From the NCBI RefSeq assembly GCF_003627755.1, contig NZ_CP032695.1:682001-746000 (forward strand): a stretch of 64,000 bases of DNA, written 5' to 3'. This DNA is from Rhizobium jaguaris (GTDB lineage Bacteria; Pseudomonadota; Alphaproteobacteria; Rhizobiales; Rhizobiaceae). A model generated the notes under the pieces. It did not search any database and was not told the DNA's origin. It worked only from the letters and a program-made list of their open reading frames with translations. The position numbers and the translations under genes were made by a program. Of the stretch, positions 53,899 to 63,994 are shown piece by piece; within the stretch, counting starts at the first letter, position 1, and the number at the start of each line of letters is the position of its first letter.

Positions 53899-55944
53899 AT
53901 GCCGACTGATATGACGAGTGGACAGCCCAGAAAATTTCCGGCCCCACGCGATCCGGTTCTGCGCGATATGGCTAACTGCATTCGGTTCATCGCAGCCGAC
54001 GCCGTCCAGAACGCGACGAGTGGACACCCGGGCATGCCAATGGGAATGGCGGACATCGCGACCGTGCTGTTCCGCGACTTCATGAAGTTTGACCCCAAGG
54101 ACCCTTCCTGGCCAGACCGGGACAGATTCGTCATCTCCAATGGCCACGGCTGCCTTCTGCTGTACAGCGTCCTCAACCTGACGGGATACGAGGGCATCAC
54201 AATGGACGACATTCGAAGGTTCCGACAGGTCGGCAGTAACACTGCGGGACACCCCGAGTATTGGCACATCCCGGGCATCGAAACGACGACGGGGCCACTC
54301 GGTCAGGGGGTAGGGAATGCTGTCGGGTTCGCGATCGCCGAGCGCGTCCTCAACGCGACCTTCGGGGATGACCTGCAAGACCATTTTACCTACGTCTTCA
54401 TGGGGGACGGCTGTCTGATGGAAGGCATCAGTCACGAGGTCATTTCGCTTGCGGGTCACCTGAAGCTCGGCAAGCTGATCGCGTTCTTCGACAACAACGC
54501 TATCACCATCGACGGCCCCACGTCGCTTGCCGTCTCCGACGACCAGGCGGCGAGGTTTGCCGCGTCAAACTGGCACGTCCAGGAAATTGACGGGCACGAT
54601 ACCGATGCGATCAGGGAGGCCATACACAATGCTCAGGCGGTTACGGACCGTCCCTCGCTTATTTCATGCAAGACCGTCATCGGCTTCGGGTTCCCGACAA
54701 TCTCCGGGACGCGCAAGGCGCACAGCGACACGCCGGGAGAGGACGAAGTCTCCGGTGCCCGTGAACTTCTCGAATGGAATTCCAAGCCTTTCGAGATTCC
54801 GGAACCGCTGATTGACGCGTGGCGCGGTGTGGGATCGAGGGGTGAGGCCACGCGCCGGCAATGGCTGAACCGATTGGACGCCTCCCCCATTCCAGTCAAG
54901 ATCGAGTTCGAGCGACGAATGCGAGGGGTGTTGCCAGCGCAGTGGCGGAAGGCGATCGCGCGAGCCATCAACGAGATGAGCGGTACGGATACCCCGATGG
55001 CGACCCGCAAGGCGAGCGGCTTGGTCCTCGAGCATTTGACCGTCGCGATGCCTGAACTCATTGGCGGATCAGCCGACTTGACCCCATCCAACAACGTGAA
55101 GACGGACATCCAGAAGGAAATCGCACCGGGGAAATTCTCGGGGTCGTACCTCCACTATGGTGTGCGCGAGCACGGCATGGCTGCGGCCATGAACGGGATG
55201 GCCCTGCATGGCGGCCTGCGGCCTTATGGTGGGACGTTTCTGGCGTTTTCGGACTATTGCAGACCCAGCATCCGGTTGGCCGCGATGATGCGCGCACTGA
55301 CCGTATTCGTGATGACGCACGACTCGATTGGCCTCGGCGAGGACGGCCCGACGCACCAGCCTGTCGAACAACTGAGCGCTCTCAGAGCCATTCCCCACCT
55401 TGCAGTGTTCCGGCCCGCCGACGGCGTCGAAACGGCTGAGTGCTGGCAAGCGATCCTCGAGCGCAACGAGGGCCCATCGCTGATCGCACTCTCCAGGCAG
55501 GCTCTGCCGCCGGTCCGCCATGACCACTCCCCGGGCAACAAGTCGGCAAAAGGGGCGTACGTGGTTTTGGAAGCGGAAAGCGACGAACCCATCGTAACGT
55601 TCCTTGCTGCGGGGTCGGAGCTGCATCTGGCAATGGAAGCCCACGAGATCCTTCGACAGGAGGGAGTGCCTACGCGCGTAATCTCCATGCCCTGCAGGCT
55701 CCTGTTCGAGCAGCAACCCGAGGAATATCGGCGCACTGTCCTGGGAAGTTCCGGGATTAGGGTGGCGGTAGAGGCGGGAATACGGGACTCCTGGGACAGA
55801 TATCTCGGCGAAAGCGGCTACTTCGTCGGTCTCACCGAATTCGGTGCGTCAGGCAAGGCGGCAGACGTTTTCGAGAAGTTCGGCATCACGACGGAAGCCA
55901 TTGTGCGAATGGCTCGCCACGGCATCTCGGAACACGAGCTGTAA
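53899..55944 (+). CDS. tkt: Transketolase, complete
   Basis: The 681-residue thiamine-diphosphate enzyme interconverts sugar phosphates in the pentose phosphate or Calvin pathway. The N-terminal part has SGHPGMPMGMADIATVLF, TTTGPLGQGVGNAVGFAIAE and the ThDP motif YVFMGDGCLMEGISHEVIS. The middle has GVREHGMAAAMNGMALHGGL, SIGLGEDGPTHQPVEQL follows, and the C-terminus has TEFGASGKAADVFEKFGI. ATG 53899 is chosen as the family-like start; the frame is open to 53692 but unlike the family. A truncated paralogue is at 11228. Confidence 0.92.
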   Translation: MPTDMTSGQPRKFPAPRDPVLRDMANCIRFIAADAVQNATSGHPGMPMGMADIATVLFRDFMKFDPKDPSWPDRDRFVISNGHGCLLLYSVLNLTGYEGITMDDIRRFRQVGSNTAGHPEYWHIPGIETTTGPLGQGVGNAVGFAIAERVLNATFGDDLQDHFTYVFMGDGCLMEGISHEVISLAGHLKLGKLIAFFDNNAITIDGPTSLAVSDDQAARFAASNWHVQEIDGHDTDAIREAIHNAQAVTDRPSLISCKTVIGFGFPTISGTRKAHSDTPGEDEVSGARELLEWNSKPFEIPEPLIDAWRGVGSRGEATRRQWLNRLDASPIPVKIEFERRMRGVLPAQWRKAIARAINEMSGTDTPMATRKASGLVLEHLTVAMPELIGGSADLTPSNNVKTDIQKEIAPGKFSGSYLHYGVREHGMAAAMNGMALHGGLRPYGGTFLAFSDYCRPSIRLAAMMRALTVFVMTHDSIGLGEDGPTHQPVEQLSALRAIPHLAVFRPADGVETAECWQAILERNEGPSLIALSRQALPPVRHDHSPGNKSAKGAYVVLEAESDEPIVTFLAAGSELHLAMEAHEILRQEGVPTRVISMPCRLLFEQQPEEYRRTVLGSSGIRVAVEAGIRDSWDRYLGESGYFVGLTEFGASGKAADVFEKFGITTEAIVRMARHGISEHEL

Positions 55945-56490
55945 GTGTTCCATGCATCGCGGAGCGGCAACCTGAACTATGCTTCTCGCGACAGTGTGTG
56001 CCATGGCCAGAATCGAGACCTCTATTTGGAGCATGCGGAGTTGATCCTGGAGAACGCGCTGATTTCTCGCCGCTCGAGCAATCGGTACGTCCCTACACAA
56101 TGCCAGTGCTTCATCCTCGACGTTTCATACGGCTCTACGCTGGCGAGGGACGGGGTCGCTTGCAAACGCCGTCGCGCCAAGATCATCCATCTTTGGCCTC
56201 GCTCGCGGCGGCACGGTTGGAGGGCTCGACGTCATCACCCGGAGCTTACCGGGACTGCTGTCCTCGCGAACGCGTCATAAACTGCGCGATGAATTGGCCG
56301 GTCCGATCTTGCGCGCAATCTGAGGAGTCCCGACGAGATCGCCGGAGCTGTCCGGGCGTGTCAGCTCAATGTCAGCGGCGGGATGTGTGATTCCCGCACC
56401 CTTCAGAACCTTGCGACTCGGGCGCCGGGGATAATTTCGGGTGAGCGCCGGCTTCTCGTCGGCTCGCAGGTTCCCGACCCCGGAAGAGCC
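55945..56490. other. Stretch without a recognised gene
   Basis: ORFs on both strands lack recognisable sequence. The right part holds decayed continuation of the PPOX-like fragment. Confidence 0.35.
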
Positions 56491-56700
56491 TTAGCGTTGC
56501 CAAACGTAGGGCCAACCGTTTTCGGCCGCGCTATCGATGAAGATGCGGTCGCGGGTTTCGACAAATTGCCGTTCCGTCGTCGTCAACCTATCAAATTCCC
56601 GGTGCTCCGGGAATTCTCTCCAGAAATCGCCAAACCCGTTTCGAGCCCGCTCGGCCCTGACGCTGGGCCTCGACAAGACATTAAGGAAGCCACATGTCAT
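56491..56700 (-). pseudogene. PPOX-like (pyridoxamine phosphate oxidase family) N-terminal fragment
   Basis: The 69-codon frame ends NGFGDFWREFPEHREFDRLT, RQFVETRDRIFIDSAAENGW, PYVWQR and stop. This resembles the start of stress-related PPOX flavoproteins, where PYVQHRGGP should follow. After the stop the text is no longer family-like. It lies ten bases downstream of the alkyltransferase gene on the same strand. Confidence 0.45.
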
Positions 56701-56710
56701 TGGGAACCTC

Positions 56711-57328
56711 TCAGTCGGCCGCGTTGGCGGCAAAGCTCGCTTTTTCGCGCGCCAGCAACGCCGTCTGCCTTGCACGGCCCCACCTGTATCGTGATCCCGT
56801 CCGTGCATTGTCGTCAACGACCCGATGGCAGGGCACGACAAGGGCCAGCTCGTTCGCTGCGCACGCCAAACCAACTGCACTCTCGTCGGATGGCGCGCCG
56901 ATTTGACGTGCGATGGCGGAGTAGGTTGAGGTCTCGCCGACGGGAATATCCCTGATGATCTCCCAGACACGGTGCTGGAATCGAGTACCACGCAGGTCAA
57001 GCGGCACGTTCAGCCCACGAGACGGACGTTCGATGAAATGCACGACACGCATCGCGAGTTCATCCTCCGACCAGTGCCCTGGCCGTACGTCGGCCAGGGG
57101 AAACCGCTCCAGCAGAAGCTTGGTCAGTGGAACAGCGTCGGCACCCAGCAGGACCGTAACGACCCCCTTCTCACTCGTAGCGAGCAGCAGCGCTCCGAGC
57201 GAGCTGTGCGAGGAGACGTAGCGTATTGCCTCTGTTGTCGTGCGATCTTCTGGATAACCTGTCATGACACGGCAGACGTCACCGTTAATGTAGTCGGGCC
57301 TGGTCGGCATTCGCGTTTTCCAATTCAA
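56711..57328 (-). CDS. Methylated-DNA-protein-cysteine methyltransferase (Ada C-terminal/Ogt type)
   Basis: The 205-residue suicide repair protein removes O6-alkyl groups from guanine. The C-terminal domain has RFQHRVWEIIRDIPVGETST, SAIARQIGAP and the active-site motif LALVVPCHRVV (C167) followed by YRWGRARQTALLARE. The N-terminal half resembles the Ada linker (RYVSSHSSLGALLLATSEKG). The N-terminal metal-binding Ada domain is absent. A few conserved positions before the active site are unusual (SDESAVGLACAANE). Confidence 0.85.
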   Translation of the reverse strand: MNWKTRMPTRPDYINGDVCRVMTGYPEDRTTTEAIRYVSSHSSLGALLLATSEKGVVTVLLGADAVPLTKLLLERFPLADVRPGHWSEDELAMRVVHFIERPSRGLNVPLDLRGTRFQHRVWEIIRDIPVGETSTYSAIARQIGAPSDESAVGLACAANELALVVPCHRVVDDNARTGSRYRWGRARQTALLAREKASFAANAAD

Positions 57329-57589
57329 TATTCAGGTAAAATTAGCAGGCCGACTAGCGTCTGGAAATGCTGGAACCCCCCTCGCTCCCAAGCGGCGAGA
57401 TCCCGTTAAATGTCGGAATCAACTTAGCTTTTTCTCGAGATTACCGTTGCCTATTAAATCAATAACAGACGCGACCATCTTGAGTTGCGACTATGGAGAT
57501 CTAGTGAGGGTATTCCCTCACGAAGCTCGTCAGCATCATGTCGTGCCGGCCGGCACGGATCAGCACAATGCTGCAACCTGTGCCAGGCC

Positions 57590-58543
57590 TCACCCTTGAG
57601 GCGCGTGCCTGGCACGCGGAAGACGGATCTCTTCTTCTGCCTCCGCGCGTTGGCGGGGCGCTTCTGTGTGAAGCGACCAGTCGCGCAACCGCACCACCTT
57701 TATGAAGGCATCAAGCGCCGGTGAGTAGCGGCGGCCCTGTACCGCAAGAAGCCGGACCTCTCGCCATACCGGATCCCCTTCGATCGGAAGCGCCTTCAGT
57801 GAGGGTAGCAGGGGCATATGCTCGGGAGCGAGGACTATTCCAAACCCGGCGGCTGCCAAATGCTGCAGGTGCAAGTCCCGGCAACTGCGATGATTGTGAT
57901 GCGGCGGCGCGTCGGGAAAGTAGAGACGATGAAACTTTGGAGCCATGTCACAGTAGGAGCGATCCAGGATAGTGGCTTCGCGAAGCGCGTCCATTCCGAT
58001 CTCTGGAAGGTCTGCAAGTTCATGCGACGGAGCGAGGACGGCGACACAGCGCTCTTCGAACAGCGCCCAATCGTCGATCCGTTCTGGCGTATCGTCAAGA
58101 TCGCCGACCAGGGCGACATTGACTTCGCCCTCCAGCAGGAGTTCGACAAGGCGGCTTGGCGGCTCTTCTCGAAGCTCGACATAGAGGCCGGGGACGAATT
58201 TGCGAATTTCCGCAATCGGCTCGACAATGAGCGACGCGGAAATCGATGGGGCGAGACCGATCGTTAATGGAGCGACTTCCTTTTGCCGAAACTCACGCGC
58301 CCGGCGTCGAACGGCCTCGGTCGATGCAAGGGCGCGCTCGAGCATGGGCAGCACAGCTTTGCCCAAGTCGGTGAGATGGGTGAGCTGACGTTCCCGGTAG
58401 ATGAGCTCGCCCCCAAGTTCCTGCTCGAGCTTTTGCACGCCCTTGGTCAGTGACGGTTGCGTAACGTTACACATCTCCGCGGCACGCGTGAAGTTCAGCG
58501 TGCTTGCGACAGCTAGAAAATACCGAACCTGATGGAGTTCCAT
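57590..58543 (-). CDS. LysR-family transcriptional regulator B
   Basis: The 317-residue protein is a close paralogue of regulator A: MELHQVRYFLAVASTLNFTR, then CNVTQPSLTKGVQKLEQELG, IGLAPSISASLIVEPIAEI and GFGIVLAPEHMPLLP. By eye about two thirds of positions are shared. Start ATG 58543 matches that of the paralogue. The stop of the preceding gene lies 12 bases upstream, so they are probably co-transcribed. Confidence 0.88.
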   Translation of the reverse strand: MELHQVRYFLAVASTLNFTRAAEMCNVTQPSLTKGVQKLEQELGGELIYRERQLTHLTDLGKAVLPMLERALASTEAVRRRAREFRQKEVAPLTIGLAPSISASLIVEPIAEIRKFVPGLYVELREEPPSRLVELLLEGEVNVALVGDLDDTPERIDDWALFEERCVAVLAPSHELADLPEIGMDALREATILDRSYCDMAPKFHRLYFPDAPPHHNHRSCRDLHLQHLAAAGFGIVLAPEHMPLLPSLKALPIEGDPVWREVRLLAVQGRRYSPALDAFIKVVRLRDWSLHTEAPRQRAEAEEEIRLPRARHAPQG

Positions 58544-58554
58544 GGTGTTCACCG

Positions 58555-59073
58555 TCAACTATTTCCGTGACTACTGAGCCCGGGCGATGGCGATGCAGCA
58601 TCACGCCAGCCGCAGGGCGCTAGATCCGATAGCGATATCGCCACTGACCGCGCGACAATCGCGAATCCGTGCCCTTCCGCATCCAGGGCGTACCCGTAAA
58701 CGGCGTTCCTCTCTCGGCTCATGGCCCCGATAACGCGCGAGCTGATACTCGGCGTAATGGCGATCGCTGCGTGGCCGCCCTGCTCGAGAGCCGCGGCGAG
58801 ATTGAGAGAATAAGAGGCGATGTCGGCGGCATGCTGGGACCCTTCGCGCCAGAGCTGGCGGGGAACGCCCGCGACTGCAAAGATGCGATCGGTGGCGGCG
58901 GCGAGCGCATTAGGGGCCCCAGGTTTTGACGATCGCCTCGCTTGAAAGCCCGGAAGCGCTGAGACTAACTTGAGACCGTTCGCGACCCAGCGACCGACCT
59001 CTCGATGGCCAATAACACGATCCGCCGCGACCGTTTTTCCGCCGACCGAAATACATGTCTTGTCGACTACCAT
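58555..59073 (-). CDS. Hypothetical protein upstream of LysR B
   Basis: The 172-residue product is not recognised. Residues about 65-140 look folded (AAATDRIFAVAGVPRQLWRE, ADIASYSLNLAAALEQGGHA, VYGYALDAEGHGFAIVARSV). The C-terminal 30 residues are low in complexity. It ends 12 bases before the LysR B start. Confidence 0.4.
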   Translation of the reverse strand: MVVDKTCISVGGKTVAADRVIGHREVGRWVANGLKLVSALPGFQARRSSKPGAPNALAAATDRIFAVAGVPRQLWREGSQHAADIASYSLNLAAALEQGGHAAIAITPSISSRVIGAMSRERNAVYGYALDAEGHGFAIVARSVAISLSDLAPCGWRDAASPSPGLSSHGNS

Positions 59074-59811
59074 TTGGGACCTCCGCCTTGCGACGAAGTC
59101 CTTTATTCATGAAATCTTGCCGGTAGAAAATCATACAGTGGTTTGTTTTAACTACCCGTTGGAAAGTGTTTGTTACGGCACGCACCCCGGTGAACCCGGA
59201 TCGCCGCATTCGATGGCAGATAGCGGGAGTAGATCTTCCACTCCCGCCCTGGGTATCTCGATACGGTGTTCCGACGGACTCGGTCGCGGAATTCTGCTGC
59301 TCCACGGGACCACAAAACGGCTGTTATTCGCTCGCGCAAGGGAGGTCGTCGAACGCTGGCGCAATCTTAGAAATTGGACGAGCCAAGCCGATACGGAAAA
59401 TGATGAGTACCGGGCTCAGGCGCCGTCCACCCCGCATCGCACCAACGGGCCTCGCAACTCCAGTCTCGGCTTCGCAGGCACACCGAGATTAATTTCGCCA
59501 TAGGGATCCAGATGATGCCGGCCGCGAAAATGATCAGGATCGGATTCAAATCCGCCGAGAGTTTACCCTTGCGCGAGGCGATATGGACGGTCATGGGGTT
59601 AAAGAAGTATCTCGCTTCGATCGGCTCCAAGAGCCGGCCCCGCCGGTAGTGGGGACTGCTGATCAGCAGCGAGTGATCGGGCTGATGCCATCGTGTTCGA
59701 CGCGGCGCGGAACGCCGGCACCTCCTTCGACGTCGGTCCTTACGGCGTCCCCGGCACCTTCGAACCCGACTAAAATATGGCTCAGCATCGCGCCGCCTAA
59801 CGCTTCTCGGA
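59074..59811. other. 738-base stretch without a recognised gene
   Basis: Short ORFs on both strands overlap each other; none is convincing. A minus-strand frame near 59500-59600 has one hydrophobic stretch (LNPILIIFAAGIIWIPMA), possibly the relic of a small membrane protein. Confidence 0.35.
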
Positions 59812-60183
59812 TCAGCCGATCCGGCATCCAACGACATCCTCGATATATGCGATCAGCTGCCCGCTATCGATCGGCTTCTCGATCAAAAGGAAGTGTTCGC
59901 CGTGGCGGCGCGCATCGCTGGCGCGCTCGGGGAAGGCCGTCATAATGATCACGGGCACGACATCTGCCTGGTCATTCAAGATGCGCCTCAGCTCGAGGCC
60001 GCTCGTCCCGGGCATTTGGAGATCAGAAACGACGCAGTCGAACCTGTTTGCACCGGCCAGGAGCAGCGCATCAGCGGACTCAAATGCCGCAGTCCGAATG
60101 CCGAACGAACGCAGCAAGCCGGCTATCGAGGTCCGGACAAGCTCGTCGTCGTCGACGATCGCGATGGCGATATTCGCGCCCAA
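59812..60183 (-). CDS. Single-domain response regulator B
   Basis: The 123-residue receiver has IAIVDDDELVRTSIAGLLRS, phosphoacceptor VVSDLQMPGTSGLELRRIL, IIMTAFPER and LIEKPIDSGQLI. I place the start at TTG 60183, with AAAGGA five bases upstream; the longer frame to 60756 runs into the FixJ-type gene. It forms a set with the next two genes, all on the minus strand. Confidence 0.75.
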   Translation of the reverse strand: MGANIAIAIVDDDELVRTSIAGLLRSFGIRTAAFESADALLLAGANRFDCVVSDLQMPGTSGLELRRILNDQADVVPVIIMTAFPERASDARRHGEHFLLIEKPIDSGQLIAYIEDVVGCRIG

Positions 60184-60269
60184 GGGGTTCCTTTCGGGGA
60201 AACACACAAATTCGGATTGCAGTTTAACGCCATTGAGAGCCAGGACAATCCAACATGTGGTCGCCCAGC

Positions 60270-60944
60270 CTATACTGGTGTATGGCCTTGGAGGGTGCCT
60301 CGCTCGATCGCCTCCATCATCCTGACGACCTGTGCGAGCGTCAGAGCCCCCATTTTGCGCATTGCGCTCCCGCGATGCAGCTTGACGGTTATCTCGCTCA
60401 ATCCGAGTTCGCATGCCACTTGTTTGTTGAGGAGCCCGGACGAGACCATTTGCAGAACCTCGCGCTCGCGCGACGTCAGCGATTCGTATCGCGCACGCAA
60501 CGATTCGAGTTCGCCCTCCAGTTCCTTTAACCGGATGTCCTCGGCCAGCGCGCATGCGATCGCGTCCAGTATGTCCTGGTCGCGGAAGGGTTTCGATAGG
60601 AAGTCGACCGCACCGGCCTTCATCGCGCGCACCGACATCGGTATGTCGCCGTGGCCCGTTATGAACAGGATGGGCACGCGCTCTCCGCGCTTGGCAAGTT
60701 CGGCTTGAAGGTCGAGCCCGCTCACAAGCGGCAGGCGCACGTCCGCAACCAGGCATCGCACCCCCTCAGGCAGAGGCTTGGACAAGAGCTCGACCGCACT
60801 TGGGTAAAGAGCAGACCGATATCCCGCGGATCTGACAAGACCATCCACGGATTTTAAGACCAGCTCATCGTCGTCAACGATGAGTACGATCGGCGCGCCG
60901 CTAGAGGTCGGTTGCATGGCGGACGGATTTGCAGTGTACGACAT
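60270..60944 (-). CDS. FixJ/NodW-type response regulator B
   Basis: The 224-residue protein has a receiver with VLIVDDDELVLK, phosphoacceptor CLVADVRLPLVSG, FITGHGDIPMSVRAMKAGAV and FLSKPFRDQDIL, then a LuxR HTH (LTSREREVLQMVSSGLLNKQ, LGLSEITVKLHRGSAMRKMG). It is a paralogue of the regulator at 43477. ATG 60944 is the preferred start; 60917 is possible. It lies downstream of the kinase on the same strand. Confidence 0.88.
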   Translation of the reverse strand: MSYTANPSAMQPTSSGAPIVLIVDDDELVLKSVDGLVRSAGYRSALYPSAVELLSKPLPEGVRCLVADVRLPLVSGLDLQAELAKRGERVPILFITGHGDIPMSVRAMKAGAVDFLSKPFRDQDILDAIACALAEDIRLKELEGELESLRARYESLTSREREVLQMVSSGLLNKQVACELGLSEITVKLHRGSAMRKMGALTLAQVVRMMEAIERGTLQGHTPV

Positions 60945-61098
60945 TAGGCGCAATTTCAGCCCCATCGCTCGCAGTGTCGTTATCTTTGAGTTCGCCAATC
61001 CAAGGGCACTTTGGATTTAGCCTAGGCTTGAGGCGCCGCCTACTGAACGTTTGTATAGGATCATATACGAAGGTCTTGGTCATGACGGTCTCCACGGC

Positions 61099-63015
61099 TC
61101 ATAAATTGGGCTCGATTGGTAGCGCGAAGCCTACAGTCGCCCCACCGGCAGGATTTGCTTGGGCGAACATTCGGCCACCATGCGATTCCACGATCGACCG
61201 GCAGATCGACAGTCCCATTCCCATGCCGTCGTTTTTCGTTGTGAAGAATGGTTCGAAGATGTTCGTCAGATGCGCGTCATCGATCCCAAGCCCGTCGTCG
61301 CTGACACGAAGCGTAACGCTGACTTCATCGCGCGCGGTTTCGATCGTGAGCCGGCGTTCATGCGTATCCGATTTCCTCGGTGCTTGCAGTCCGTTGGTCA
61401 GAAGATTGATGACGACCTGCTGAATCTGCACGGGATCCGCGAAAATTGCCGGAATGTTGCCTGCCAAGCTGAGACTGACTGCGCCCTGATGATGATTGAT
61501 ATGCGAACGCAGTAGCGGCAGTGTGCCCCTCACCAAGTCGTTCAGGTCGAACTTGGTAGGGGCCGGGTCCTTGCGGGTGAATATCGCTCGAAGCTGCCGA
61601 ACAACATCGCTGACGCGGCGGGCACCAACGACGACTCGCTCTATGGCCTCCGTTGCTTCCGTGATGTCCGGTTCGTCGCGGTTGAGCCAGCGCAGACCTG
61701 CCTCGCCGTTGGTCAGGATTCCGGAAAGCGGTTGATTGATCTCGTGCGCGATCGACGCGGTCAACTCCGCCATTGTCGCGATGCGGGTGACGCGAGTGAG
61801 TTCAGCCTGGGCGCGGTGCATTTCCCGTTCGGCCATCTTCGCTGAGGTGACGTCCATGATAACGCCGACCGTGTTCAAATCATCCAAACCCGCGGGCGCC
61901 GGATTGACCAACACGCGCAAGTGCTTGATCCGACCGTCCGGGAAGGAAAGTCGATGCTCAAACTCCACCTCGATTTCGTTGCGCTTTACGTGTTCAAGCT
62001 TCTCCCGAACAAGGTCGATATCGTCGGGATGAACACGCTGGAGATACGGCCCAAACCCCGGCGTCACTCCCTGGTCGAATTCCAAGATCCGATAGGTTTC
62101 ATCTGACCAATGATGTTCGCCGGTTCGAAGGTTCGCGCCGACGCTGCCTGATTTGTTGATGAGCTGGCCCTGGCGAAGAAATGCTTCATTCCGCCGGAGC
62201 TGGTATTCAGCGCGCTTTCTGTCCTCGATGTCAAAGGTTGCGCCATACCACTGAACGACATTCCCGTTGTCGTCACGGCGAGGCGTGGCAATAGAGAGAT
62301 ACCAACGATATCCGGTCGAGGGAGAGCCTGCGCGGAACTCATACATTCCGTCAACGTCGGTTCCGACGTGGTTGGCCCAGTAGCTTACGATTCCATCGCG
62401 GTCGTCGGGATGAACCGAGTCCTTCCATCCGAAACCATTGATGGTGTCGTGTGTTTGACCCCAGCGCGCAAGATATCGTTCGTTCGCATAATCCATCTCG
62501 CCGGCTGCTGTCGTGCGCCAAATCATGGTTGGCATGTTTTGGAGCATCATGCGGACGTCAGCGGACTCCGCATCTCGTGCGGCTTCGCAAGCCTTACGTT
62601 CGTCAATCGGAAGCGCGACCAGAGTCCTCGATGACCAAGGGAGATCGGCCGCGATGGGTCGAGCGATGTTGGTCAGGAACCAATGATACTGACCATTTCG
62701 GTCCCGAATCCGGATGTCGACCGACCGCGGGCTGCCCTCGGTGTCGGCGGCATGGCCGAGGGTCTCGCGATCCTCCTCATGCACCGCATTCAGCCACGCG
62801 TCGCCGACAAGGCCTGGGGGGGCGATCCCAGTGAAGAGCTCCCAGGCGCGATTGAATCTGCGCCCGCCGCGCTCGAGATCGATCTCGCAGATTAAAGCCG
62901 GGACGCTGTCGCACCCAAAGCTGACATCGGGAGAACCGCTCGCCAACGCGGTTGGCGGTTCACCCATGTCCGATAGAGTTTCTCTCGCGCCAGCCGGCGT
63001 GGAATCACTTGTCAT
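61099..63015 (-). CDS. Multi-PAS sensor histidine kinase B
   Basis: The 638-residue cytoplasmic kinase has three PAS domains (about 20-140; 150-265 with MLQNMPTMIWRTTAAGEMDY and GNVVQWYGATFDIEDRKRAE; 270-395). HisKA follows (MAELTASIAHEINQPLSGIL, H424), then HATPase_c (QQVVINLLTNGLQAPRKSD, VSDDGLGIDDAHLTNIFEPF, GMGMGLSICRSIVESHGG). The Asn-Gly at the N box (LTNGLQA) differs from the usual NAxEA. A start at 63057 adds 14 residues and is also possible. Confidence 0.85.
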   Translation of the reverse strand: MTSDSTPAGARETLSDMGEPPTALASGSPDVSFGCDSVPALICEIDLERGGRRFNRAWELFTGIAPPGLVGDAWLNAVHEEDRETLGHAADTEGSPRSVDIRIRDRNGQYHWFLTNIARPIAADLPWSSRTLVALPIDERKACEAARDAESADVRMMLQNMPTMIWRTTAAGEMDYANERYLARWGQTHDTINGFGWKDSVHPDDRDGIVSYWANHVGTDVDGMYEFRAGSPSTGYRWYLSIATPRRDDNGNVVQWYGATFDIEDRKRAEYQLRRNEAFLRQGQLINKSGSVGANLRTGEHHWSDETYRILEFDQGVTPGFGPYLQRVHPDDIDLVREKLEHVKRNEIEVEFEHRLSFPDGRIKHLRVLVNPAPAGLDDLNTVGVIMDVTSAKMAEREMHRAQAELTRVTRIATMAELTASIAHEINQPLSGILTNGEAGLRWLNRDEPDITEATEAIERVVVGARRVSDVVRQLRAIFTRKDPAPTKFDLNDLVRGTLPLLRSHINHHQGAVSLSLAGNIPAIFADPVQIQQVVINLLTNGLQAPRKSDTHERRLTIETARDEVSVTLRVSDDGLGIDDAHLTNIFEPFFTTKNDGMGMGLSICRSIVESHGGRMFAQANPAGGATVGFALPIEPNL

Positions 63016-63577
63016 CGCGAACTCGATTTCGGCAGGTTTGGAAGGAAAGCACCGCAATTTCGGTGCGAACTCCCACTCGGGTTACTTTGGATTTCGATGC
63101 CCGCGCGTCGCGTTGCTGCGTGAGCTGCGGGCGGGACGCCAAAAGGGTGGCGATCCGACGGCGTCAATGGAAGCTGGCCGTGTTCGCTGCCTCATTCTTG
63201 ACGGCCACAATCGTCGTTGAACCAGTGAAGGCTCCGATCGTGACAAAGCAACGCGCGAGAGCAGTTTCAACGGAGGCTTCCGCAAAAAGCTTGTATCTCC
63301 TGAACGATTTTCGAATTGTTCGGCACCTAAAATGACCAATTCATCCACGAGGCGCTAGATCGTGAAAATGCGTTTGAGTTATTCACGCGGAGCATGACTG
63401 ATCCGAAGTGCTCTTTTTACCCCTCTCGCGCGCTATGCAAGAGCTTCACTCGGGCCCCACCGGTGCCAAGTAGCCGGTGCGTCAAAGACGAACAACGCGG
63501 TGGTCACTGCTGCCGCACTTTGGCGCGGCAGTTCCGTCATGCGCTCTCCGGGTTCCCCGGCGATACAAAGAGCCTCG
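63016..63577. other. Stretch without a recognised gene
   Basis: Nothing recognised on either strand between the kinase start and the GreA/GreB-like gene. Confidence 0.35.
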
Positions 63578-63994
63578 CTACACGACGTCTTCTATCACCA
63601 GCTTCCTTCCGTTGAACTCCACGGTCTCGCCAGCGTGTGCTCCTTCGATCGCCTCGAAAATCGGAGCCATCGTGGAAATCCCCATGACCTCTCGACCGTC
63701 GCATGTGAATTTGCCGGTGGAGACGGCAATGACGAAGAATCGACCGGAAAGCTGCACGAGCGCCCCTTCGCTAACGGTCGACTTCGGTCCGAAGTCGATC
63801 TCCCTCAACTTTTCGAGCTTGTCAGTCTGATCGTGGAGGGTATCGTCCAGGGCTTCGGAAAGATCACTGGCGATTTCGGCCTGGGCCTGCTCATCACTTT
63901 CGACCGGTTCGCTTCGATCGAGCCGGGCATCAGCGACGTAGTCGAAGTATTTTTCGCGAGCGCTTTGAAGGGCCACGTCCTCAAGTGAAAGCAT
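63578..63994 (-). CDS. GreA/GreB C-terminal-domain protein
   Basis: The 138-residue protein has the FKBP-like C-terminal domain of Gre factors in its second half (EGALVQLSGRFFVIAVSTGK, REVMGISTMAPIFEAIEGAH, GETVEFNGRKLVIEDV). The N-terminal 70 residues are acidic and helical but unlike the Gre coiled coil in sequence. It may be an accessory Gre-like protein that binds RNA polymerase. The frame stays open to the right edge, so the true start could lie outside. Confidence 0.7.
   Translation of the reverse strand: MLSLEDVALQSAREKYFDYVADARLDRSEPVESDEQAQAEIASDLSEALDDTLHDQTDKLEKLREIDFGPKSTVSEGALVQLSGRFFVIAVSTGKFTCDGREVMGISTMAPIFEAIEGAHAGETVEFNGRKLVIEDVV

Noticed and set aside
55069..55736. Minus-strand frames of 160-215 codons opposite transketolase
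   Set aside because: Shadows of a well-recognised enzyme gene.
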